Of a stretch of DNA of 64,000 bases, positions 26,846 through 34,493 are shown in pieces (position 1 is the first letter of the stretch; each line of letters starts with the position of its first letter). A program made the translations under genes and the position numbers. A model generated the notes under the pieces. The model was not told where the DNA came from. It did no database searches and was given only the letters and a program-made list of their open reading frames with translations. The DNA comes from an uncultured Acidobacteriia bacterium (GTDB lineage Bacteria > Acidobacteriota > Terriglobia > Bryobacterales > Bryobacteraceae). The DNA is taken from positions 124,001 through 188,000 of the forward strand of contig CAIVVT010000288.1 of NCBI GenBank assembly GCA_903909435.1. Reading direction: 5' to 3'.

Positions 26846-27130
26846 TGGCAGTCACGCCTCCTAAGCTCTAATTGCGTCAATAACAGGATTCATTTCTTGT
26901 GGTGATGTGACACAGAAAACCGCTCGTTGAAGTCGACCTGTCCTGCGAAGGCGGAAACGGCTTGAGCGGCATGGCGCCACCGCTCATCCGGCGCTGTGAC
27001 TTCCACGGGTCCATCTCAGGGTAAGTGCGTGGGATTCCAGCCCCGGCGCGACACATTCCCGGCTTCTCGTCGCCCTGTGCGAGCACTCCTCAGGATGGTC
27101 GCCGGCAGAGTTGCTCTGCAAATCAGCGTG

Positions 27131-28120
27131 TCATCTCCGGACTTCCTCAAGCAGGAGAGTCAAGGCGGTCTCAATTCCGCGCCGCAAATCTGGTAGCTGA
27201 CCGGATCCCGATATGGCAGCCGTCGCCGGGCCGCAAGTGGCGTGAATCGTCCATCCACTACTCGTCTGGAGCAGATCGATGCGGTAGATAACGGCCGGAA
27301 ATGCGGCGTCTACCCCCTTCGTTCCGGAAGCTTGAGCAGGGTCGATAAACTCACAAAGGGCATAGCGTGGCAGTGAACGCGAGCCCTCCTCACTGGCAAC
27401 CTTTTGTCCCAGGTAATGAATCGCAAGTATTTGGAGACCGTGAGCAGCCGCCGCCTGGCGCAGCACCGCATTAAGATCCGGCTTACTCAATTGGCATTGC
27501 ACACCGCCGGCGGGACTGCTTCTTGCATCGTCCAGACTGTTTCGAAGAGATCGCCGGGCGCGCACCAGTCGCGTCCGGACCGCCTCCTTCGATATGCCCA
27601 GGCACTTTGCCGCCTGCGTCGTGGTCTTGCCTTCAAACACCCGCAGCTCCAGGGCTTTCCGCAAAGTAGGATGCAACTCGCGGATCTTCTGGAAAAGAGC
27701 CGCATGCATCTCTTGCTCAGCCAGTTGTTCGAACGGACCGGCCAACTGATTTTCGAGGGCTGTGAACGTCGTCTCCGAGAACTCTACGGTCACATTCGGC
27801 GCAAACTTGCTTTGTCGCATCGACATGCGATGGGTGTTCTGGACTACGCGCCAGGTCCATCCGAGCAAGCGATGAGAGTCGCGAAGTTGAACGAGCCTTT
27901 CAAGTACTTGGAGCAGGGCGGATTGGGCCAGATCCTCTGCTGTGTCGTGGTTCCGGCAGAGCATTTGAGCTTGACGCAGGACAGGCCCATACAGTTTAGA
28001 AAAAACCAACTCTCGAGCTGCGCGATTACCCTTGCGCGCCCTCTCAATCAGGCAACTTTTTCCTGCGCAGTCATTGGTATGAACCAGCGACAAACAGGGT
28101 GCGTCACACAGCGGCTTCAT
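27131..28120 (-). CDS. Sigma-70 family (ECF-like) RNA polymerase sigma factor with extra C-terminal domain
   Basis: A 329-aa protein. Residues about 25-100 match sigma region 2 (AEDLAQSALLQVLERL, with the WTWRVVQNTH segment). Residues about 135-195 match region 4 with a helix-turn-helix (TTTQAAKCLGISKEAVRTRLVRARRSL). Then comes an unrecognised C-terminal domain of about 125 residues, beginning near residue 200, absent from minimal ECF factors. No anti-sigma gene adjoins it. Such extensions in ECF factors sometimes act as ligand or partner sensors (family knowledge); here that is inference. It lies upstream of SQR on the same strand, separated by 285 bp without a gene. Confidence 0.88.
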   Translation of the reverse strand: MKPLCDAPCLSLVHTNDCAGKSCLIERARKGNRAARELVFSKLYGPVLRQAQMLCRNHDTAEDLAQSALLQVLERLVQLRDSHRLLGWTWRVVQNTHRMSMRQSKFAPNVTVEFSETTFTALENQLAGPFEQLAEQEMHAALFQKIRELHPTLRKALELRVFEGKTTTQAAKCLGISKEAVRTRLVRARRSLRNSLDDARSSPAGGVQCQLSKPDLNAVLRQAAAAHGLQILAIHYLGQKVASEEGSRSLPRYALCEFIDPAQASGTKGVDAAFPAVIYRIDLLQTSSGWTIHATCGPATAAISGSGQLPDLRRGIETALTLLLEEVRR

Positions 28121-28210
28121 TGGAACCTAAGCGACTCCGCACTCCGATGATAATCGACGCGGGAGCGGCAAAAGCCACTCCCGTGCTCAGGACAATTCAA
28201 ATGGAATCCG

Positions 28211-28966
28211 TCAGTCGTTCCAGGCCGGAGTTCCGTCGTCGTGTCGCAGCACCAGGCTGTGGCCGGCGGCGTCGACTAACTGCAGGGCGATGTACTCGCC
28301 TGCGCAAGCCGATCGGGCATACTTAACCGTCAGCGTCGCGCCCGGTTTCAGTTCCAGGTCAGTGTCCAGAAGAATCCGCTCCGGTCCCAGTCCGATGGTC
28401 CGCAGCGCGTCATTCACTTTCAGCGCTAGCGAGGGATTTTGAATGCCGGCGCCGGAATTGACGCGGTCGATGGTTCCGGTAACGGTAAGGATGCTTGCAG
28501 TATCAACGCAATACCCGCCGGTGCGCGGTGCTTGAGTGTTGCCACCCCGGCGAGCTGCTCCCATCCAGATCGGAACGCCTAGTTCGTTGCGAAGCGTGAT
28601 CTTGGATCCGCTCGCCGTCTTCGTGATATCGATTGCGTACAGGTAGCTGTCGTTCGCCGTGTTCGACGGTGCCGCCATGACGCTCACCGTTTCGCCGGCT
28701 GCGAGTTCAAAGTCGTTTTCGAGCAGATACCACGCGGGCGCCACTTTGATCTGGGTGTTGTTGATGACAATCGAAGGATACTGGGCGCCGTAGGCGATCT
28801 GCACAGAAGATATGGTGCCTTGCACGACTTGTTGCTTCCCTACATTCAAGCCGGAGTTGGCGCGTGGCAAGGTTCCCGGTCCGCCCGGTCCATTGTGCCC
28901 CTGCGCAGAGGTGAGGGCCGCCGTCAGGCCGAACAGCATGAAAAGGCTTCCAAAAATACGGTTCAT
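28211..28966 (-). CDS. Exported protein with two LRD-G-x-P-x-W domains (paralogue C)
   Basis: A 251-aa protein started at 28966, where GAGGAG precedes the ATG; the open frame to 29284 would cross its promoter. The signal peptide ends near TSAQ (residue 20). Two tandem copies of the local domain follow: copy 1 (VQGTISSVQI ... LRNELGVPIW) and copy 2 (VTGTIDRVNS ... LRHDDGTPAW). The middle LL-D-F/L-E-L-x-x-G segment is shared with the other copies. Function unknown. A sigma-54 promoter lies 42 bp upstream, which puts this gene in the same regulatory class as the operon at 24077. Confidence 0.78.
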   Translation of the reverse strand: MNRIFGSLFMLFGLTAALTSAQGHNGPGGPGTLPRANSGLNVGKQQVVQGTISSVQIAYGAQYPSIVINNTQIKVAPAWYLLENDFELAAGETVSVMAAPSNTANDSYLYAIDITKTASGSKITLRNELGVPIWMGAARRGGNTQAPRTGGYCVDTASILTVTGTIDRVNSGAGIQNPSLALKVNDALRTIGLGPERILLDTDLELKPGATLTVKYARSACAGEYIALQLVDAAGHSLVLRHDDGTPAWND

Positions 28967-29007
28967 TGAGATCTCCTCGATAAAGATTCCGGACACCCGG
29001 ACATATC

Positions 29008-29024
29008 GCAACCGCGGTTCCAAT
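29008..29024 (-). promoter_or_regulatory. Sigma-54 (-24/-12) promoter
   Basis: Read on the minus strand it is TTGGAAC, five bases, TTGCG. The -24 GG and -12 GC are exactly 10 nt apart and there is a full TTGC. Predicted initiation near 28996 gives a 30-nt leader with the GAGGAG ribosome site of the two-domain exported protein. The single deviation from consensus is A for C in the -24 element. Confidence 0.6.
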
Positions 29025-29954
29025 GCTGTGAGCTGCGTCAAGTGCTTGAAACGACATCGGCATCTCACATTCATGGGTATTCGTCCCCCGCAAGCCTTGC
29101 GGGGTAACAATCCGTGGCAGCGCAGATCCTGCGTAGCCGCACGGCGCCTAACCTGGGACGAGCACGGCCCTTGAATCGGCCCCGTGGTCAACGCGCTCCG
29201 CTTCGGCTCGTCGTAATCAGCAATCAGAGGTATTGAGGAGGTGCGCTCCAAACGAATGCAAATGCGGGGCCGGTTGCAGTCCAAACTGTCCCGTTAATCA
29301 CATGCCTTGCCCCCAGATGCGTGGGCTAAGCGGCGCTCGTCAATGCCGGGCTTCAGGGTCGTTCCTGAGGACCCATCGTTTGATTGCGCGTTGTAAGCCT
29401 TATAGGCTGTGGGATATTGCGCTATTTGGTAAAGATTGTGCCACGGCTGCTGTTCTGGAGGTACGTGCCAGATTATGGGCCCTGTTCGGCGGGATGAGGC
29501 CTGGAGGGTCCGGCCCAGAGTGTGTGCGCCGCACGGGAATAAGTGGCGCAGACTTGAACACTTGGTGTGAACGAGCCGCCAGCCCTTCTCTCCTGGTAGA
29601 TTGTAAGCCATTGATTATATGGAAGCTCACAGCCCTTGGAGGCTCGTCAGCTACCGCGCTGTGCACGGTCGGACCATACGCGACTTGAACACCTCGCGAA
29701 CTGGGGACGCAGGAGCCGGGTGCCATGTTGGGCTTCTGCACCGGCGCCAGCGCAGACGACGCAGGACCACTGTGCTCGAGTGGGCCGAGGAATGCAGGTA
29801 TGTCAGTTGGCAGCGATCCCAAAGTTGGAAAGGGGTCCGATCTGTGTACTGACCTAAAGCTCGATGCTGGTTTCAATCCTGGGTGATCCGGACCAGCGGA
29901 CTTCCGAGTTCAGGGGGTGAAAACGGTGGAATGCCGAATCGCTAGGAGATGTAA
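29025..29954. other. Non-coding stretch, nothing firm recognised
   Basis: About 930 bp without a convincing gene on either strand. Short open frames here have no ribosome sites and no family resemblance. Two copies of GACTTGAACAC occur about 140 bp apart (near 29550 and 29685), and TTGTAAGCC occurs twice. These resemble the ends of tRNA/integration-site sequences but do not fold into a tRNA that I can draw. Confidence 0.4.
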
Positions 29955-31361
29955 ATGAATTTGCGAACCCATTGTGCGATTGCCGTTGCCTCATTGTGCT
30001 TCGTCGGAGCAGGAACGGTCATGGCGCAGACGTCGCTTGTGCCGCAGAATGCCCAATCCGTGATGTATTTCCCCCATTTGACCGAAGGCGGTCCCGACGC
30101 TAACAACTCCTGGCAGGCGACGTTCACGTTCGTCAACACGAACCAAGTCGCGGCCAACGTCAACATGTCGTTTTACAACGACGACGGCACGCCCATGATG
30201 CTGGACTTCGGGTCTGGCGCGGCAGCCGGCATTTCCGCAGTCGTGCCGGCCAGGGGCAGCCGGATATTTCGCAGCCAATTGACCCACAAGGGGCCCGCGC
30301 CTGTTTGGGGTTGGGCGGCGGGGCAGTCGGACGTGCCAGTGATGGGGCAACTCAGTTACCGCGGCATGACGAACGGCACAGTCTATGCCGAACTGGTAAC
30401 GAACTCGACCACGGGCACCGCGCAGTGGACCTCTCCGGCGAGCGCGGGTATGGGGATCGCGGTGGCGAACCCGAGCCCCACTGACGCGATGACCTACAAG
30501 GTCGATGTCGTGGATGCATCGGGTGCCGACCTGGGTGCACAGTCGTTCCAGCTCGCTCCGCACGGTCATGATGCCTTCAACCTGATCGCGCGTTTCAAGA
30601 GCCTTCCGACCGATTTCTCAGGTTCCGTATCGATTACGGGACAGACGTCAAGCGCGTCAGTCTACAAGCCGGTGGTCTGGACCGTCGGTTCGGATTCGGG
30701 TGCCTTCGCCACTCTGCCAGACGGCCGATCGCTTATGCCTGCAGACCAGACTGCGAGGGCAATGCGGGTTTGGGGCCGAATTATGGCCATGACAAAGCAA
30801 TTGGGTTATCAAGTGAATCCCAGCTTCACCCTCATGCCGGGAAGCGCGGCAAACGGGACCGCCAACGCGACGGGTGGTTTGGACGCCAGCGGCAACCAGA
30901 CTGTGACCATGTACATGTCGCTGGTCGAGATGGTCGGCGACTCGGATGGAGAACTCGCCTTCCTGCTGGCGCATGAAATGGCGCACGTGATCCAATGCCG
31001 TACGAACGGCTGCAAGATCCCGGTCGATTCGCAAATGATGAACGACCCCGAATCCGACGCCGATGAAATCGCCATGATGCTGTGTACCTCAGCGGGCTAC
31101 GATTCCTACTCCGGAGCGGGCGCGTATGCCAGACTGCAATTGGGAAACGGCCAGGCTGCAATGGGCATGATGGGAGGAGGAACGACGGTGTGGGAGGACA
31201 TGATGTCCACTAATCCCCAAGGGCTGTTTGCGGCGCGCATCAACATGATGTATCAGGTGCAGCAGCGCATGTGCAGCAACCCGATGTTCTCGACGACCAA
31301 TTGCCAAGCCTACAAGAACATCATGCACCCCAGTACCGGTGGCATGAACATGCATATGTAG
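29955..31361 (+). CDS. Secreted M48-type zinc metalloprotease with N-terminal beta domain
   Basis: A 468-aa exported protein with AGGAG ahead of the ATG and a signal peptide ending near VMAQ (residue 25). Residues about 30-260 are a beta-rich domain (YFPHLTEGG ... WQATFTFVNTN) of a type that recurs in acidobacterial secreted proteins. The catalytic domain has HEMAH (340-344) and a probable third zinc ligand at about E366 in NDPESDADE, the M48 pattern. The C-terminus is Met-rich (MMGGG, GGMNMHM), possibly metal-binding. It has no membrane helices, unlike HtpX, so it resembles BepA/YfgC-like periplasmic proteases. Monocistronic as far as can be seen. Confidence 0.82.
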   Translation: MNLRTHCAIAVASLCFVGAGTVMAQTSLVPQNAQSVMYFPHLTEGGPDANNSWQATFTFVNTNQVAANVNMSFYNDDGTPMMLDFGSGAAAGISAVVPARGSRIFRSQLTHKGPAPVWGWAAGQSDVPVMGQLSYRGMTNGTVYAELVTNSTTGTAQWTSPASAGMGIAVANPSPTDAMTYKVDVVDASGADLGAQSFQLAPHGHDAFNLIARFKSLPTDFSGSVSITGQTSSASVYKPVVWTVGSDSGAFATLPDGRSLMPADQTARAMRVWGRIMAMTKQLGYQVNPSFTLMPGSAANGTANATGGLDASGNQTVTMYMSLVEMVGDSDGELAFLLAHEMAHVIQCRTNGCKIPVDSQMMNDPESDADEIAMMLCTSAGYDSYSGAGAYARLQLGNGQAAMGMMGGGTTVWEDMMSTNPQGLFAARINMMYQVQQRMCSNPMFSTTNCQAYKNIMHPSTGGMNMHM

Positions 31362-31597
31362 ACTGACCGTAGTGGTCGCGGTAAGCGAATCCGTTTCGAT
31401 CGCAGCGTTCCCATAGTGCGTTGGACATCCTCGCCATATGCGCGGAACATCCAGGCAGCAGGGAAGGTGGGCAACTGCGGTTCGCCCGCGGAGCCGTGCG
31501 TCACTAAGTCTGCGAGTCAAGCACCTTCATCGGACGTGGTCGCCGCACGGCGGTGTCGCCTCTCCCACGCTCTTCCAGTGGCTAACATAAGGGATTG

Positions 31598-32395
31598 ATG
31601 GAATCAAAGACTGATCTTTCGATCTTGTGTCATAACCTCGAAGAGCAATCGGCATTCACCCCTGAAGGCTTGGTCACAGCGGTCAAAGTTTCCCGCAATC
31701 TGGCCCCTGCCTTTGTTCCGCCCCTCTGTGTCCTGGACTTCGACGGTGACCTGACCGACTGGCTCATCCGTCAGAAACTCGTCGAACCGTTTGCACCCTG
31801 GGCCTGTTTCCACACGAAGATGTACTTGCTGGAATCGGAGGGAGCGAGCTGTGGCATTGTCGCGCGCACCATTGGTGGGCCGTACTCGGTATTGATTGCC
31901 GAACAACTTCACGTCTTGGGTGCTGGCCTGATCCTGGGTCTCACATCGGCAGGCCGAGTCTCACCATTGCTGCCTCTTCCAAGCTACGTGATTCCAACCA
32001 GTGCCGTTCGCGACGAAGGCACTTCGTTTCATTACCTGCCCCCAGCCGATCGTGTCTTTGCGCCAACGCCGTTGAATGGCCTGCTGCAGGAGGAGATCAG
32101 CCCCCTGGGCCTCGCAATTGCTCAGGGGTGTGTCTGGACGACGGATGCTCCGTACCGGGAGACGAGGAGCCAATTGAATCGCCACTCAGCCGACGGCGTG
32201 CTGGCCGTGGACATGCAGACGGCTTCGCTCTTCGCCTTTGCCACCGCAAGGAATGCGCAGGTTGGAATGGTGGCCCATGTAACCAATGCCGTAGACCATC
32301 CTGATGAGCAATTCGACAAGGGCACCGACGAAGACGGCTTTGCTTTGCTGAAGGCGATGTTGAGAGCTGGGCGGCGGTTCTTGGGATCGTCCTGA
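31598..32395 (+). CDS. Nucleoside phosphorylase (uridine phosphorylase-like)
   Basis: A 265-aa protein of the PNP/UDP phosphorylase family. The ATG at 31598 is preferred over the TTG at 31595; AAGGG lies just upstream. Motifs are GPYSVLIAEQLHVLGAG, IPTSAVRDEGTSFHYLPPAD (base/ribose pocket in this subgroup) and VDMQTASLFAFA with the catalytic-type VDMQ/E turn. It would cleave nucleosides with phosphate in the cytoplasm. The methyltransferase at 32454 follows after 58 bp on the same strand; cotranscription is possible. Confidence 0.85.
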   Translation: MESKTDLSILCHNLEEQSAFTPEGLVTAVKVSRNLAPAFVPPLCVLDFDGDLTDWLIRQKLVEPFAPWACFHTKMYLLESEGASCGIVARTIGGPYSVLIAEQLHVLGAGLILGLTSAGRVSPLLPLPSYVIPTSAVRDEGTSFHYLPPADRVFAPTPLNGLLQEEISPLGLAIAQGCVWTTDAPYRETRSQLNRHSADGVLAVDMQTASLFAFATARNAQVGMVAHVTNAVDHPDEQFDKGTDEDGFALLKAMLRAGRRFLGSS

Positions 32396-32453
32396 TCGCC
32401 CGTTGGCGGGACATTCCCCGATCGCATCCTAAGAACAGTGCGAGGCTGATGTT

Positions 32454-33191
32454 ATGGAATCAGATCCCGCGGGACTGCGCGAGAGTGTGCGGGAGGCATA
32501 CTCAAGAGCCGCCTCCAATCCCGGCGAGAAGCATCCGTTTCCCGTCGGAACGGAGTTTGCTCTCAGCTTGGGTTATCCACGTGAAATGCTTGACACGATC
32601 CCGCGTAAAGCAATCGAGGGGTTCGCCGGAGTCTCCAACGTGTCTGTTTTCGCCACGCTTCCGGCCGGAAGCCGCGTGGTCGATCTTGGATGCGGATCGG
32701 GACTGGACTCGCTTATTGCCGCTCAGCGGGTTGGTCCAACTGGGCGAATCGCCGGTATCGACTTCAGTGAAGCGATGCTCGACCGTGCGAGTTCTTCGGT
32801 ACGAGAACTCGGATTGGCCAACGTGATAGTCGTCCGGTCAGCAGCAGAGAATCTCCCTCTCGCCGACGCCTCTGTCGACTGCGCCTTGGTGAACGGAATC
32901 TTCAACCTGAACCCGTTTCGTAGCCAGATATTCTGCGAACTCGCGCGTATCCTAAAACCAGGCGGCACAGTATTTGGTGCGGAGCTCGTGTTACATTCAC
33001 CGCTACAGGAGACTTCGCGAGCCGGAAGCGCGAATTGGTTCTCCTGAATTGCCGGCGCGAAGAAAGCGGTCGCTTTCTGCGATGAGTTCCGTCAGGTAGG
33101 CTTTCGGGACATACAGATTCTGCGGACCGCTCGCAATGCGCGAACGAAGAATCCGGCGGTTCTAGCGGCTGAGTTCGTCGCTGTCCGCTAA
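32454..33191 (+). CDS. ArsM-like SAM methyltransferase, probable selenoprotein (UGA at codon 198)
   Basis: The frame runs from ATG 32454 to TGA at 33045-33047, then stays open to TAA at 33189-33191: 245 codons with UGA as codon 198. Motif I is VVDLGCGSGLD (75-85), followed by GIDFSEAML, as in ArsM-type arsenite methyltransferases. After the UGA comes IAGAKK ... GFRDIQILRTARNARTKNP, the expected C-terminal module. In ArsM relatives a catalytic Cys precedes the I/V-x-G-A motif, and the UGA is exactly there. The other substrate Cys (in SNCVxNL) is Gly148 here, so arsenite may not be the substrate. A SECIS-like hairpin follows the UGA. If Sec is not inserted, a 197-aa protein or a pseudogene results. 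Confidence 0.75.
33045..33081 (+). promoter_or_regulatory. Putative bacterial SECIS element after in-frame UGA
   Basis: After the UGA (33045-33047) there are 20 nt to a 4-nt GGTC loop (33068-33071). It is closed by a perfect 7-bp stem, AGAAAGC (33061-33067) with GCTTTCT (33072-33078), extended by two more pairs beyond an A-G mismatch. In E. coli fdhF the SelB-recognised loop also contains GGU and lies at nearly the same distance from UGA. The element is inside the coding frame, as bacterial SECIS elements are. Confidence 0.6.
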
Positions 33192-33590
33192 GAGGTTGCG
33201 GAGCTGCGACCGTGAGTACCTGCATTGTTGAATTCTGTCATCCTCTGGCAGACAATTTACCGGACTCGCGTTCTGCGCTAATGTTTACGGGCATCCGGCT
33301 GCAGTCGGAAATACGCTCGAACGTTTCGCGGTTGGTGCCTGTCTGGTTCCGGCTCCGCCGGGTTAGATAGAGGAGTGCCTCTTTCAGAGGTCTGCTGATC
33401 GCCTGGTGGTTTGATAGCGCTCACCCAGCACAAAACATCGGAAGCATTACCGGCTTAACGCTCCTTGCTCAGGGACCTTGAGAACCCGGAGGACGAAAGA
33501 ACTTAGCCCAGAGGGGGGAGAACTGGGTAGCCGTCTGAATTCAAGGAGCGCCCCGGAAGCGGCGCGGCAGAACGCAAGTACGCGTCTTCC

Positions 33591-33606
33591 ACCCCGCTCT
33601 CGGGGT
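33591..33606 (+). terminator. Weak hairpin, possible terminator
   Basis: ACCCCG-CTCT-CGGGGT followed by TTCTTCC on the plus strand. The stem is strong (6 bp, GC-rich) but the T-tract is poor. It lies in the 459-bp gap between the methyltransferase (ends 33191) and the convergent RidA gene (ends 33651). No gene is seen in the rest of that gap. Confidence 0.3.
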
Positions 33607-33650
33607 TCTTCCGTGGCTCACTCGCACAATAGCTTGCGACCTGACACCCG

Positions 33651-34139
33651 CTAGGGCCTTTTGAACATTGCGATCGCTTCCATCTCCACCAGAAGGTCCG
33701 GCCGGCAAAGCTTTGCTTCAATGCCCGTCGAGGCCGGCAGCGGATCCAGGCCCTGCTCGGCGAAGAACTTCGTGCGCTCTTCGTTGAACTCCGCGTAATC
33801 GCGGTCTATGTCGCGCAGGTAGCAACTGGTCCGAACGATGTCGTGCCAGGTCGCGCCTTCGCTTTCGAGCAGGCCAGTGATGTTCTGATACGTTCGACGG
33901 CATTGGGCGCGGAAGTCGCCCACGTGTACCGTGTTTCCGGCTTCGTCAATGCTCGCTGTGCCCGAGATCAGCAGGATCACGACATTGCCGATGTCGATCC
34001 GCATGCCGCGCGCAAACGAACTAGGTTTCTCGTAGCAAAACGCCTCGTTCAACACGTGCAGGTTGGTCATGGCCCGCTTCTCGATGGGCACATTCTGCTG
34101 TTTCAGAAGTTCCCCGGTGATGTCTTCAAGTTTCATCAT
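33651..34139 (-). CDS. RidA/YjgF/Rid-family protein
   Basis: A 162-aa protein of the Rid superfamily. The recognisable parts are the ISGTASIDEAGNTVH strand-turn, the RTYQNITGLLESEGATWHDIVRTSCYLRD helix region and the C-terminal CRPDLLVEMEAIAMF. RidA proper deaminates reactive enamine/imine intermediates and has a conserved Arg before the xVEIE segment. Here the equivalent region is CRPDLLVEME, so an Arg is present, but subgroup assignment is uncertain. There is an N-terminal extension of about 35 residues compared with minimal RidA. It stands alone between two gene-poor stretches. Confidence 0.85.
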   Translation of the reverse strand: MMKLEDITGELLKQQNVPIEKRAMTNLHVLNEAFCYEKPSSFARGMRIDIGNVVILLISGTASIDEAGNTVHVGDFRAQCRRTYQNITGLLESEGATWHDIVRTSCYLRDIDRDYAEFNEERTKFFAEQGLDPLPASTGIEAKLCRPDLLVEMEAIAMFKRP

Positions 34140-34493
34140 GAACTGGCTCCCTAAAATAATTGCGTAAGGTCTCTACCTGTTTCAGGCCTGCGGGCCGAAA
34201 GCTTCCAGTCTGCCGCTGCGGATTGTTGCCATCGCGGCAGACCGTGAGTTGCGATTGAGAGCGCTCCAGCGTACCTCGCCGGCGCCCCCTTGCCAGGGCG
34301 TCATCTTCGCGAGCGCCCTGCAGATTCTAAATCGATTTAGTCCGGCCGTCAGCAGCATTCAAGTCCTTGCCCTTCGACAAGCCAAAGCTCCAGGACCGCC
34401 AGCCTCCCGACTGGTACCAGATGCCGCGTGAGCGGCAACGCAGCGAACATTCATATCCACTGCTCCCTTACGGTCGTGGCTCCGTTACGATAC
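34140..34493. other. Intergenic stretch without recognised feature
   Basis: About 350 bp between the RidA gene start and the end of the five-gene secreted operon, both on the minus strand. The short frames present on the plus strand are not supported by ribosome sites or recognisable protein sequence. It presumably holds the RidA promoter and the operon terminator, but I could not pick out either with confidence. Confidence 0.4.

Noticed and set aside
29530-29700. tRNA-like fragments (GTTCAAGTC on the minus strand)
   Set aside because: No acceptor stem, D-arm or anticodon arm could be assembled around them, so no tRNA gene is called.
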